DNA of 64,000 bases, taken from Molossus alvarezi (Eukaryota > Chordata > Mammalia > Chiroptera > Molossidae). The stretch lies in NCBI GenBank assembly GCA_037176705.1, contig CM073895.1, positions 124,001 through 188,000 of the forward strand, in the 5' to 3' direction. The position numbers and the translations under genes were made by a program. Shown here one piece after another: positions 1-14,338 of this stretch. Within the stretch, counting starts at the first letter, position 1, and each line of letters opens with the position of its first letter. Below the pieces are notes generated by a model. The model did not search any database. It worked only from the letters and a program-made list of their open reading frames with translations, and was not told where the DNA came from.

Positions 1-1629
1 GACTTTCTATCCCACAGATGAAACAGAAGCAATGCTAAGAAGGCTAAAACGTCTTAACTATCTCTATTGATATCTTGTAGTTATTCGGGCATATCAGCGC
101 CTTTAAATCTGTTTCACATTCTTACATGAATCCCCTGGAAGTTCCAGACTGGCCAAAGCATTTTCACACACACAGTTGATTTTCACATTGCACACTTAGT
201 ATACATTTGATCTGTTTTGATCATCTCCATGGCTTTACTACTTTCAGGACAAAAGTCACAGATAAAAATACAGATGACTCTGAACACAGAAGGCACGGCT
301 GTCCAGACTGTGGCTCCAACACAGACCATGCTGGACGCACCTGTTTGGAAACTGCAGTCACACTGACCCTGTGATGCAGGGCCAGGACACCTCCTCACAG
401 TGCTCCTTCCCGCTGACAGAGAGACACCAAGTTAGTTCACGTGTGTTATATCTTCCTATTTTTAACCAAATTCTGGTTTTAAAATGACAACTGAAAACAT
501 GTAAATTCAAACTGTTAGGCAAGGTTTAATGCATATTTGGGAAAACCATGTTTTACGCATTGCCTTTTCATAAGGCAAACATGGTTTAAAATAAATTAAA
601 TCTATCATAGAAAAAAAAATTTTAGTCAGGTAATATAATACAACAGATTGACAGGTGTCCTTTGTTCAATAGTATGTGTGGAGATGTCCACAGATTGCAG
701 AGGCCACTACAGATCAATTAGAATAACGCCCAACGTGCAGTGTAGCACACACCATGCTCCTCTCTCTGCAGGATGCTGCCTGCCTCATTAGAGGAAGTAC
801 CCACAACCAGGATGAGCCCTCTTTACAACAACTTGAAGTTACAAATCGAGGATCAGATACGTTTTCGTGCTACACATGCACACAGCATCTGGTGACAAAG
901 ATGATTCAGTGACTACAAACAGCAACAAGGTAACAAAATAACCGGGTTGTCATCAGTTAATTGGTTGAAATCACAGAGACACTGAACCTCAACAAAACCC
1001 AAGAAGCTAAGGGATAAAATTAATCCCAACATCTGAGTGAGAAATTCAATACCAGCACTCTGAGTTTGGGCTTACTGTTAACATTAAAAACTAGTCTTTT
1101 CTTTGGGTAAAAAATAAATGTGGAGGAGAACCAATGTTTTGAAATAACAGGTGGAACTTCAAAACATTTCCGCCACTAACAAGTCCCTTTCCTTCTGGAC
1201 CAGACCCCGATGGGACAGGAAGCTCCTGCCACAGGAGCCCAGACAGCTCCCCGAGGCTGAAACTGCTGTCACAGTGCAGCCAGCAAAACACATGCATTTG
1301 TTCTTGAGAAAATGTACAAAACTAATGAATCCTCTGCAGAATTACAAAAGATAAAATCTATGAATCAGTACTCTAATGTGATTACAGAAAATACCAACTG
1401 ACGTTAAGACAAAAAGCACAGGCCACCTCCAAAAGTCCTGAGTCCACACCCAGCCTGAGTCCTTCCCCCAGCCTGCTGAGGACCAACAGGTCAGTCCTCA
1501 GACACAGTCCCACTGAAGGACCAAAATGATCCCCGTCATTGGGTAAAACTTACGTGGTTTATTACCTGCACAAAACACTCATTTTCTTCTTCAGGATATT
1601 CTTCCAAGGATTACTAGATATTGGTTCTT
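1..1629. other. Unassigned intergenic DNA
   Basis: I see no repeat, gene or RNA that I recognise here. The open frames are short, lack recognisable motifs and lie on both strands. Base composition is ordinary and AT-leaning. It could be ancient repeat decay or non-coding flank. Confidence 0.5.
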
Positions 1630-1782
1630 TTATTTTTTTCATTGATTGACTGATTGATTTGTTGTTCCACTTATTTATTCATTCATTGGTTGATTCTCAT
1701 ATGTGCCCTGACCAGAGATTGAACCCCAAACCTTGGAGTCTCAGTCTGACATTCTAGCCAACAGTGCTACCCATACAGGGTG
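1630..1782 (-). mobile_element. Old tRNA-derived SINE (Ves-like), antisense
   Basis: Read on the minus strand, the segment has a tRNA-like head with a B-box-like GGTTCAATCTCTGGTCAGGG stretch, then a body with repeated ATAAATAAG-type spacing before an A-rich end. It is clearly more diverged than the SINEs at 16-17 kb or 34-36 kb and has no obvious target-site duplication, so it is an old copy. Confidence 0.7.
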
Positions 1783-5126
<3,344 letters not shown>

Positions 5127-5350
5127 TTTTAAAAATAATTTTATTGATTTTTTAGAGAAAGAGGAAGGGAGAGAGAAAGGTGAGATAAAAAATTTCAATG
5201 TGAGAGAGAACCATCCAAATGCTGCCTCCTGCACGCCCCCTATGGTGGTTCAAGCCTGCAACCCGGACATGTGCCCTGACTGGGAATCAAACCCAGACCT
5301 CTCAGTCTGTGGGACATCGCTCCAGCCACTGAACCACACCAGCTGGGTGG
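5127..5350 (-). mobile_element. Ves-type SINE, antisense
   Basis: Minus-strand reading gives a head like CAGCTGGTGTGGTTCAGTGG, a B-box-like GGTTTGATTCCCAGTCAGGG segment, the GCAGGAGGCAGC body motif and a GAGAGAGA-rich tail followed by a TTTTTAGAG/ATAAAATT end. This matches the older Ves tail type, as at 27111 and 28198, not the younger type ending in GTCCTCGGGTGAGGAT. Confidence 0.8.
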
Positions 5351-6154
5351 ATTCTAATCTTTAAATGGCCTAAAAATCACTTGGAAAATTTTATGGCTAC
5401 AGTAGGTTGAAAATGCTCTTGAAGACATTGAAAGACCTGAGCAGCAAATCAGGGTTTCTGTACTCACGCAACTGGATGAGCCTCAACTTCCTCGACTCTG
5501 AGTGGACCAGAGGCGCAAAGGACACAGCCAGGATCTTGTTTCCCAAGCGGAAGGGCCCGTGTGGGTTATCTTAGTCAACTATCCTCAAGACAAGATGAGG
5601 ACATTCAGAAGATTTGGCTACTGGTAAGTTAAATGTAAACATTATCATTCCTTCATATCATCTACAAACACACTGAGAGAGGAATCACAAAATAGCCTGA
5701 CAGTATTGGCCCCTAAGATGAGTGGAATGAACTATTATGTGAATATGTTTAAACTGAATATATTCAAGCTTCTAAACTTCATTTCTATTTACAGGAAATG
5801 TCTCTGACAGTGGCAGACATTGGAGGAAAACGAGAGGAAACACTCAGATGAGGAGCATAGGTCCAACAAGACACTCTGCCCTGTGGGGGACAGCAGAAAA
5901 CACTTTCAAGTGATGAATCACAGGACACACCCACAAGAATGCATCCTGCTGGTCAGACACCCTAATGGCAGGTGGGAACCTATAAACAACAGCAAACAAA
6001 AGCTACTATGACACAATAGCAGCTACTTTCAAGGAGATCAGGGCTTATTGTCACTCTGGAAAAACACACACTGAAGTGTTCCAATGTTATTCCCAGTGGC
6101 ACTGTTCCAGAACATCTGGAGTCAACTGGCTAACACACTGCAGTGGAGGTCTCA
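5351..6154. other. Unassigned intergenic DNA
   Basis: I see no feature that I can support. A 63-codon plus-strand frame at 5820-6011 has no recognisable domain and no splice or promoter context. Confidence 0.45.
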
Positions 6155-8448
6155 CAGGAGAGAACAAAGAATACAAAGAGAATCAGGAGTGAGTGCAGAG
6201 AACACAAAAAATGAAGGGAATCAGAAAAGAGAGTAAAGAGTGCAGAATACAAAGACAATCAAAAGAGAGAGGACAGAACACAGAAAATGAAGAAAATTAG
6301 TAGAGACAGAAGAAAACGCACAAAATGGAGAGAATCATGAGAGAGTGGAGAAAACAGAAAAAATCAGGACAAGGAGGAGAGAATGAAAGAAATAAAGAAA
6401 ATTAAGACAGAGAGCACAGAACACAGAAAATTACAAGAGAGAGAAGACAACGCAGAAAATCAGGAGAAAAAAGACAAAGCATAAAATGCAGAGTCAAGAG
6501 ATAGAGAACACAGAAAAAAGAGAGATTCAGGAGAGAGGAGAGAAAAAAGAAAACAAAAAGGATTATGACATAGAGGAGAAGACACAGAAAACAGAGAAAC
6601 TGGAGAGAGAGAGCAGAGAATGCAAAAAAATGGAGAGAATCAGGAGAGAGAGCAGAAAATGAAGAAAATGGAGAATTTCAGGAAAATAAGAATACAATGC
6701 AGAAAACAAAGAGAATAAGGAGAGACAACGGAGAAAATGCAGAGAATTAAAAGATAGATGAGAGAATGCAGAAAATAAAGTTAATCGGGAGGAAGGAGAA
6801 AGAACTCAGATAACAAAGAGAATCAAGAGATAGAGAAGAGAATGCAGAAAATGAAGAATTTCAGGAGAGAGAAGAGAAAACAAAGAGATTCAGAATAGAA
6901 AAGAAAGATTGCAGAAAATGAAGAGAATCAGGAGAGAGAGGAGAGAATGCAGAAAATAGAATAAGAGAACTCAGATAATGGAAAGAAATAGAAGAGAGAG
7001 GAGAAAAGGCAAAAAAAAAAAACAGAAAATCAGGCGAGAGTGAGGAGAACATAAAAAGCAGAGAGAATCTGGAGAGAGCGCAGAAAACACAGAGGATGCT
7101 GAGAATCAGGAGAGAGTGGAGAGAATGCAGAAAATTGAAAAATTCAGGAGATAAAAGAGAGAACAAAGAAAACAGAGAAAATCAAGAGATAGAGGAGCGA
7201 AGGCAGCAAATGGAGAGAGTCAAAAGTTAGAGGAGAGAAGGCAGAAAACAGAGAGATTCAGTAGAGAGAAGAGAAAATGCAAATAACAGAAAGAATTAAG
7301 AGAGAAAGAAGAGAATGTAGAAAACAGAGAGAATCAAAAGATAGAGTAGAGAACGCAGAAAAAAACAGAGAATCAAAAGAGAGAGAAAACAAATAAAACT
7401 GAAACAATCAGAAGAAAGGGGAGACAATGCAGAAAACGAAGAGAATATAGAGATAGAGGAGACATCACAGGAAATAGAGAGATTCTTAGAAAAGAGATCA
7501 CAGAAAACGGAAAAAATCAGAAGAGAGAATGAAAAAAAAATAGGAGCAAGAGAAGAGAACAGAGAAAATCAGGAGAGAGAGGAGAGAATGCAGAAAACAG
7601 AGAATCAAGAGATAGAGGAGAGAATGCACAAAACAAAGAAAATTGGGAGAAAGAGGAAAAAATGCAGAACACAAAGAAAATGAGGAGAGAATGCAGAAAA
7701 TGAGGACAATCAGAAGAGAGCGAAGAGCATGCAGAAAACGGAGAGAATCAGAAGAGAAGAGAGCGCAGAAAATGGATGAAATCTGGAATTAGAGGAGAGA
7801 ATGCAGAAAATGGAGAGAATCAGGAAGGAGAGGAGAGAGTGTAGAAAATAGAGATAATTAGGAGAAAACAGAGAGAATCAAGACATAGAGGATGCAATAC
7901 AGAAAAGGGTGAGATTCAGGACAGAGATAAAAGGATGCAAAATTTTAAAAAATGGAGAGAATCAGGAGATAGGAAAGAAAACTCAAAATATCCCCAGTTG
8001 GGGTCATATAGGTGGCAGCCACTTGATGTGTCTCTCTCACATCAATGTTTCTTTCTCTTTCTCCCTCCCGTTCTATCTGAAGATGAATGTAAAAATGTTC
8101 TTGGATGAGGATTTTAAAAATGAAAGAAAACGAAGAGAATCAGGAGATAGAGAAGAGAACACAGAAAACAAAGAAAATAAGAAGAAAGAACAAGAACCCA
8201 GAAAATGGAGAAAATAAAAAAAAATTCACGAGAGAGGAAAAAGAATGCAGAAAATCAAGAGAGAGGGAAGAGAATGCATAACATGGAGAGAATCATGAGA
8301 GAGAGATGTGAATGCAGAAAATTCGCAAATCAGGAGAAAGATAGACGATCACAGAAAATGGTGAGAATTGGGAGTAACTGAAGAAAAAATAAAAAATGGA
8401 GAGAATCAGGAGAGAGTAAAGAGAATTCAGAAAAAGAAGAGAATCAGG
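6155..8448. repeat. Purine-rich degenerate tandem repeat array
   Basis: About 2.3 kb of nearly pure purine sequence on the plus strand is built from a loosely repeated phrase like GAGAGAATCAGGAGAGAGAGGAGAGAATGCAGAAAAT. Unit spacing is irregular, roughly 30-60 bp, and copies differ by many substitutions. One 5'-truncated SINE interrupts it at 7990-8130. The same phrase resumes at 18672 after the L1 block, so the array was once continuous. Such strands can adopt triplex or unusual helical forms in general; nothing here proves it. Confidence 0.85.
7990..8130 (+). mobile_element. 5'-truncated Ves SINE in the purine array
   Basis: Only the 3' half of the SINE is present: GGTGGCAGCCACTTGATGTG, a CT-rich run, then a tail resembling GTTCTTGGATGAGGATTTTAAAAA. 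The tRNA-like head is absent. GAAAGAAAAC occurs on both flanks and may be the target-site duplication, though the array is full of similar strings. Confidence 0.7.
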
Positions 8449-8944
8449 GAGATGGTGGCAGGCCAGACAGGTATGAGGGTTAGTGTGTGAGAGAATGAGA
8501 GAAAGTTTGAGTGAATCGAGTGGATGACCAACCTTTAGCAGTGCAGAGTCAAGGGGCAGAAGTTTCCTGTGCCCTGGATGGGGAGCAGCCTGCTACTGTG
8601 GTATGCAACACATCAAGGGGCTTTGCACCATCTGTCCATTGGACAAGCTCACAGTAGTAGTGCTATCAAGGTGCCTGCTGCAGTAGCCAAAACCAGTTGA
8701 GAGCTGGCACCATCACCCACAGCAGGAGCCTGATGGAACCCAGCACCTTCCCCTACACCAGCAGTGACTGGGTGGGAGTAAAGCCCCACCCCCACCAGCA
8801 GTGGATGCTCAGAGAGGTTCAGGAGGAGCGACACAACCCCAGGAGCACTAGCGCCAGCTTGGGAGCCTGGCACCTCCCCTCACAGCAACAGTGACATGGC
8901 TGGAGTGGAGCCCCACCACAAACAGGCAGTAGCAGCTCAGATAG

Positions 8945-9440
8945 GCAGCTGAGACCCATTCCCAGTGGCATCAGCAGAAGCTGATCAAGAGCGGGGCCCC
9001 AGCCCAAGAAGCAGGGCCCCAGCCCAAGAAGCAGGGCATGGGCAGCCAAGACCTGCCCCTGACAACTTCAGCAGCGGATTTGGAGTGGAACACCTCACCC
9101 TGGCAGCAGCAAAGTTTCAGAAGTGGAGCATCCTAAGCCCCAGACATCAGAAGAGTATTGGGACCTGAGAGCATCCTCTGGCAACAGCAGCAGCAGTAGC
9201 AGTGTGAACCAGGAGCTGACACTCACCCCCAGTAGTGACTGATCAGGAGCTGAGCCCCACCTGGCAGTAGGGTACCCAAACAACACACCAGTGGGAACCA
9301 TGCACCTCAGAAGCATACAAGTGGGACCCATAAACCCCAGCAGTGCACCGGCTGGACCCACACTACCCAGGCATATCAGCAGCTGAGACCCATCCCCAGT
9401 GGCATCAGTAGAGGCTGATCAAGAGCGGGGCCCCAGCCAA
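8945..9440 (+). repeat. 434-bp-spaced direct repeat in the L1-A 5' region
   Basis: A segment of about 60 bp that begins GCAGCTGAGACCCAT and runs through GATCAAGAGCGGGGCCCCAGCC occurs at 8945 and again at 9379, with only a few differences. The offset is 434 bp. It looks like a repeated 5' UTR unit of the LINE-1. Repeated promoter monomers are known in mouse L1; whether these act the same way is inference. Confidence 0.7.
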
Positions 9441-9699
9441 AGCAGCAGCAAGAATTGGGAAACCGGGACCTGCACAACAGACCAATATCAGCTGCCAGTT
9501 GTCAATCCTCCAGGACCACAACAGGCAAAAGCTGTCATACACCAAAACAGTCTGGGAGGCACAGCAACCATAGTTAATACACATCAACTTGTCTACACAC
9601 TCCAACATCCCTCACTGGGCCTAGAACTACAAGATTGCTGAAATTGTGAGACAAAGAAACAACACCCAAAGGAAATTAAAAAAAGGAATCACCAGAAAA

Positions 9700-10540
9700 T
9701 GAACTACAGGAGATGAAACTACAGGAAATGGAAGAAAGCAACTTGTCAGATAAAGAATTCAAAGCAATGACTTTAAGGTACTCAAAAAATTTGGTGAGAA
9801 CTACAAGTAACTTAATAAGAATTATGAAGCTCACTGGGAACTACTTCAGCTTAAAAAAAGAAGTAGAGGCTATGCATAAAAACAAGAGGAAATAAAGAAT
9901 GACATAGCTGTTATAACAAATACCTTAGAAGCATTCAATACTAGATAAGAGAAGCTGAAGACCAAATCAGCAACTTAAAAGACAAGGTAGAAAAAAACAC
10001 CAAATAGAGCAGCAAATGGGAAAAAAAATTTTTTTAAGCTGGAGGAGAGTTTAAGGGAGCTGTGGGACAATACAAAACTAACAACATTTGCATTATAGAA
10101 GTACCGGAAGGAGAAGAATCAGAGAAAGTAATAGAGAAAATGTTTGAAGAAATCATGACAGAAAACTTCCCTAAACTGGTGAAGAAAAAAGTCACACAAG
10201 TTCAGGAAACACAGAGAGTCCCAAGCAAGATGAACCCCAAAAGACCCACAGCTAGACATGTCATAATAAAAATGACAAATATTAAAGACAAAGAAAGAAT
10301 TTTAGAAAAGCAAGATAGAGAAAGAAAGTTATTTACAAGGGGGCTCCCATTAGACTGACAGCTGATTTCTCAATAAAAACCCTGCAGGCCAGAAGGGAGT
10401 GGCATAAAGTGTACAAAGTAATGCAAGGCACAGGCCTGAACCCAAGACTACTCTATCCAGCAAGGCTATCATTCAAAATTAAAGGAGAAATTAAGAGCTT
10501 CACAAATAAATAAATAAGCTAAAGGAATTTACCACCACCA
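9700..10540 (+). pseudogene. L1-A ORF1 relic (RNA-binding protein), broken
   Basis: L1 ORF1 encodes the trimeric RNA-binding chaperone of the retrotransposition particle. Here the coiled-coil part is visible near 9713-9895. The RRM and C-terminal parts are readable in 10062-10358, with motifs such as ICIIEVPEGEE and MTENFPKL followed by KMNPKRPTARHVIIKM. Downstream sequence matching the end of ORF1 (FSIKTLQARREW-like) lies in a shifted frame. Frameshifts and stops separate the parts, so no full-length protein is encoded. Confidence 0.85.
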
Positions 10541-10750
10541 AACCAGTACTGCAAGAGATGCTGAAGGGACCATTGTAAGAATAAACAAAGAGAAAAAGAG
10601 AGGAACACAAGTATAAAAAATAAATGGCAACAAATATCTATTGGAGGATTCCAAAATGGTGGCAGAGTGAATGGAAGCTATACAGTCTCCCAGGACCAAA
10701 CTGAAATTACAACTAAAATAAAAACAAATCATTGAAAAAAAGCAACAGAA

Positions 10751-11000
10751 GCCCTTGGCTGGTTTGACTCAGTGGTTAGAGCATTAGCCTGCAGTCCAGA
10801 AAAGCCCAGGTTTGGTTCCACTAAGGGTATGTACCTCAGTTGCAGTTTGTCCCCGGCCCTGGTTGGGTCATGCAAGAGGCAGCTACTCGATGTGTCCCTT
10901 TCATGTTGATGTTTCTCTCTCTCTCTCTCTTCCTCTCTCTCCCTCCCACACTGTCTGAACAAAAAGTGGAAAAATGCCCTCAAAAGAGGATTTAAAAAAA
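10751..11000 (+). mobile_element. Ves SINE in the L1-B 5' UTR
   Basis: It has the head GCCCTTGGCTGGTTTGACTCAG, a B-box-like GGTTTGGTTCCACTAAGGG, the GGCAGCTACTCGATGTGTCC body, a CT run and a TGCCCTCAAAAGAGGATTT tail. L1-C shows the uninterrupted site (AAAAAGCAACAGAAAAGCAGC). The flanking CAACAG-AAAG strings are therefore the probable duplicated target. Confidence 0.85.
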
Positions 11001-11725
11001 ACAACAGCAAAGCAGCTTGAAAGGACCATATAACCAGGGACATTGAATCAAGCCTGGTAGATCTGTGGAGGTGTGAGAGGGGAGCTGGGAGCCCATGGAA
11101 AGCAGCAGTCATCGCTGTGAGCAGTGCCCTCATGGTTAAACTCTCAAGCCGGCTCTGCAGCTCAGAGCACTGGGACAGAGCACTAAATTAGTTAAAACCT
11201 TGGGCTCCAGCAGAGGAAGGGCAGACTGGACTGGAACTGTGTGGGGACACTTAGGATTTGGAGGTTGCTCACTTAGGATTTGGAGGTCTCTCAGAGTTTT
11301 TGCTGAGTTGCAGCCACACAGGACGCTGGCCATTTTGTTCCTTCCTGGAGCTCTGAACAGAAGAAGCAGTCTCTCCCTCAGACACTCAACTCCACTACCT
11401 GGGCCAAAGAAATGCAAGCTGAGCCTCAAAAACAACCAGCATCTGCCCCACCCTCAGGAAATCCTCTTACACTGAACACCTGAGGAAGTTTTTTATTCAA
11501 CTGAGAACCCAAGTCTCTTCAAGTAACTGAGACTAATAGCCTCCAGTCAAAAACTTAGAAAATAACTGAACATTTTCTGGGCTTGAAAATCTACCAGGAA
11601 AGTAAGACTTGACAGTGGTATTTAACGTGGCTCCTCATGCTCATCCAAACACAGTAGAGGGAGCAACAAACAGCAGAACACCAATACCCACAGAAAAAAA
11701 AAAATCCCAAATGAAAAAATAAGAC

Positions 11726-12500
11726 ATGTCTACTGAAGATGACATCAATGAAATGCAGTTAAGCAAATTATCAGAGGTAGAGTTCAGAGCCATGATCATG
11801 AGGAAGCTCAACAGCATGAGTTAGGACATCAACACCATGAGTAAAGATAGAGAAACATTGAAAACCAACCAATTAAAAATAAAGAACCACAAAGAAAAAA
11901 ATGAAGAATAACATAGCAGAAATAAAGAACACATTGGAAGGAATAAAAAGGAATAAACAGCAGAATAGAAAAAGCTGAGGACTGGATAAGTGAATTAGAA
12001 GACAGGGTAGAAAAAAATCAACCAGTCAGAAAACCAAAAGGAAATTAGAAAACAGAAAGACAGCTTAAGAGAACTATGAGACTGAAGAAATAGTGGCAGA
12101 AGACTTTCCTCACTTGGTGAAGGAAGAAGGCATTCAAGTTAAAGAAGAACAGAGAGACCCAAGTAAGAAGAACCTAAACAGGCCCACACCAAGACACATA
12201 GTAATTAAAATGCCAAAAACTAAAGACAAAAAAAGAATGTTAAAGCCAGCAAGGGAAAAGCAACAGGTTACGTGTAAAGGAACCCCCATAAGGCAATCAA
12301 CTTACTTCTCAATAGAAACATTACAGGCCAAAAGGAAATGGCATCAAGTAATCAAGGTCATATAAAACAAGGATCTGAATCGCAAGGCTATCATTCAAAA
12401 TAGAAGGTCAAATAAAGAGCTTCCCAGACCAAAAAAAAGGCTAAGGGAATACATGAGCACAAAACCAGCACTGCAAGAAATGTTAAAAGGACTGCTGTAA
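11726..12500 (+). pseudogene. L1-B ORF1 relic
   Basis: The frame opens at 11726 (MSTEDDINEMQLSKLSEVEF) and corresponds to the N-terminal coiled-coil region of L1 ORF1p. It is soon broken by an in-frame stop at the SMS/TAG position near 11820 and by later shifts. The RRM/C-terminal part is readable at 12093-12365, with EDFPHLVKEEGIQV and NRPTPRHIVIKM. A segment between them that should encode the RRM core is missing compared with L1-C (around 12075), which looks like an internal deletion. The product would have bound L1 RNA; this copy is dead. Confidence 0.85.
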
Positions 12501-12542
12501 TTAGTAAAAAAATTGGAAAAAATAGAACCACACTAGACAGAA

Positions 12543-13373
12543 ATGGCAATAAATAAGTACATATCAATAATCAACTTAAATGTAAATGGACTGAATGCTC
12601 CGATAAAAAGACACAGAGTAAGTTCGATCAGTAGTGGGAGCGGAGAGCGGACCCCAGAGAGCCCTGAACAGCCCCACTGCTGCCGCCGCCTAGTTACCAT
12701 CACACCCCGGGAGGAGCCGCAGCTGGCCCCAGCCTCCATCACCGCAACCATGAGCAGCGAGGCCCAGACCCAGCAGCCGCCCGCCGCCCCCACCCTCAGC
12801 GCTGCGGACACCAAGCCCGGCACCACGGGCAGCCGGGAGAGACGCCTGGGGCGGCCTCACATCAGCTGTGCCTGCGGACAGGGTGGGGGGAACAGGAAGA
12901 TCATCCCAACGAAGGTTTTGGGAACAGTAAAATGGTTCAATGTAAGAAACAGATATGGTTTCATCAACAGGAATGACACCAAGGAAGATGTATTTGTACA
13001 CCAGACGGCCATAAAGAAGAATAACCCCAGGAAGTACCTCGGCAGTGCAGGAGATGGAGAGACTGTGGAATTTGATGTTGTTGAAGGAGAAAAGGGTGCG
13101 GAGGCAGCAAATGTTCCTGGCCCTGGTGGAGTTCCAGTGCAAGGCAGTAAATATGCAGCACGTTGGGGTCCTCCACGCAATCACCAGCAGAATCACCAGA
13201 ACAGTGAGAGTGGGGAAAGAATGAGGGATCGGAGCGTGCTCCCGAAGGCCAGGCCCAACAGCACCGGCCCTATCACAGGCGACGGTTCCCACCGGACTAC
13301 ATGCGGAGACCCTATGGGCATCGACCACAGTATCCCAACCCTCCTGTGCAGGGAAAGTGATGGAGGGTGCTGA
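12543..13373 (+). CDS. In-frame L1 ORF2 start fused to a YBX1-derived cold-shock domain (chimeric open frame)
   Basis: A 276-codon open frame begins at the normal L1 ORF2 start ([20 protein letters not shown]) and crosses the 5' edge of the YBX1 retrocopy at 12621. It then translates about 43 codons of YBX1 5' UTR and enters YBX1 at its own ATG (12750, residue 70). Residues about 124-192 are a nearly complete cold-shock domain with [19 protein letters not shown] and [11 protein letters not shown]. The RNP1 glycine before YGF is arginine here. The frame leaves YBX1 near 13215 at a frameshift. YBX1 binds RNA and single-stranded DNA. That this chimera is transcribed or translated is unproven; it may be a chance fusion in a dead L1. 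Confidence 0.45.
   Translation: MAINKYISIINLNVNGLNAPIKRHRVSSISSGSGERTPESPEQPHCCRRLVTITPREEPQLAPASITATMSSEAQTQQPPAAPTLSAADTKPGTTGSRERRLGRPHISCACGQGGGNRKIIPTKVLGTVKWFNVRNRYGFINRNDTKEDVFVHQTAIKKNNPRKYLGSAGDGETVEFDVVEGEKGAEAANVPGPGGVPVQGSKYAARWGPPRNHQQNHQNSESGERMRDRSVLPKARPNSTGPITGDGSHRTTCGDPMGIDHSIPTLLCRESDGGC
12605..12620 (+). repeat. Left target-site duplication of the YBX1 retrocopy
   Basis: AAAAAGACACAGAGTA here is repeated at 14339-14354 directly after the retrocopy's A-tail. The repeat is exact. The uninterrupted L1 sequence is visible in L1-C near 46120-46136. Confidence 0.9.
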
Positions 13374-14338
13374 CAACCAGGGTGCAGGAGAACAAGGTAG
13401 ACCAGTGAGACAGGATATGTATCAGGGCTATAGACCACGATTCCGCAGGGGCTCTCCTTGCCAAAGACAGCCTAGAGAGGACGGCAATGAAGAAGATAAG
13501 GAAAATCAAGGAGATGATACCCAAGGTCAGCAGCCACCTCAACGTCGGTACCACAACAACTTCAATTCCTGAAGCAGACACCCAGAAAACCCTAAACCAC
13601 AAGATGGCAAAGAGACAAAAGCAACCGATCCACGAGCAGGGCGGGGCTGAGTAAAGCCGGCTTACCATCTCTACCATCATCTGGTTTAGTCATCCAACAA
13701 GAAGAAATTGAGATGAAATTCCAGCAATAAGAAATGAACAAAAGATTGGAGCTGAAGACCTTAAGTGCTTGCTTTTTGCCCATTGACCAGATAACTAGAA
13801 CTATCTGTATTATCTATGCAGCATGGGGTTTTTATTATTTTTATTTAAAGATGTCTCTTTTTGGTAATGACAAACATGTTTATTAGAAAAAGAAAAAAAA
13901 AGGCTGGTTTTTCTCAATACACCTTTAAAGGTTTTTAACATGGTCAAGTTGAGATTTTTTTTTTTTTTTATCCTCACTCGAGGACTTTTTTTTTTTTTTT
14001 GCATTTATCTTCAGATAGAGCAGGAAGGAGAGAGGGGCTGAGAGAGAGAGAGATTGATGTGAGAGAGACACATCGACTGGCTGCCACCCACACAACCCCA
14101 ACCTGGGCTGGGGAAAAACTGCAACCGAGGTATGTGCCCTTAGTGGGAACCGAACCCGGGACTCTCTGGTCCACAGGCCAACACTCTAACCGCTGAGCCA
14201 AACTGGCCAAGGCCAAGTTGAGATTTTTAAGAACCTCATTTTTAATTTGTAATAAAAGTTTACAACTTAATTTTTTCAAAAAAGTCAACAAACTGCAAGC
14301 ACCTGTTGATACAGGTCTTAAATAATTTAAAAAAAAAA
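12621..14338 (+). pseudogene. YBX1: YBX1 processed pseudogene (retrocopy)
   Basis: An intronless copy of the Y-box binding protein 1 mRNA. It has 5' UTR from 12621, an initiator at 12750 ([14 protein letters not shown]), the cold-shock domain at about 12912-13118, the C-terminal basic/acidic repeat region at 13357-13572 ([20 protein letters not shown]), a stop at 13652-13654 and a long 3' UTR ending in an A-run. It has a 16 bp target-site duplication, as expected for L1-mediated retroposition. Frame damage includes compensating shifts before the cold-shock domain, loss of about 12 codons after SKYAA, and a frameshift near 13215. A SINE is inserted in the 3' UTR. The parent gene encodes an mRNA-binding and translation-regulating protein; this copy cannot encode it whole. 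Confidence 0.95.
13960..14213 (-). mobile_element. Ves SINE in the YBX1 3' UTR copy, antisense
   Basis: It is flanked by CAAGTTGAGATTTTT at 13945-13959 and 14214-14228, a perfect 15 bp target-site duplication. The minus strand gives the young-type SINE with head GCCTTGGCCAGTTTGGCTCAGCGG and tail TCCTCGAGTGAGGATAAAA. It must be younger than the YBX1 insertion, which is younger than L1-B. Confidence 0.95.

Larger units (their letters stand above)
8449..10641 (+). mobile_element. L1-A: LINE-1 5' region, ORF1 relic and first codons of ORF2
   Basis: The element starts inside the purine array with a GC-richer, CAGCAG-rich 5' region (8449-9640). A degenerate ORF1 region follows (about 9650-10540), then an inter-ORF segment and a short start of ORF2 (near 10623). 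It stops there because the 5' end of a second L1 (TTCCAAAATGGTGGCAGAGTG) begins at about 10642. The rest of L1-A is not found after L1-B ends at 18671. It may be truncated, or it may have moved together with L1-B. Confidence 0.8.

Noticed and set aside
6861..7166. 101-codon minus-strand frame rich in Phe, Ser and Leu
   Set aside because: It is the complement of the purine array; composition alone explains it.
6155..8448. CRISPR-like array
   Set aside because: Unit spacing is irregular, there are no constant repeats with unique spacers, and the sequence is vertebrate.
12750..13654. Functional YBX1 gene
   Set aside because: No introns, frameshifts, A-tail and target-site duplications show a retrocopy inside an L1.
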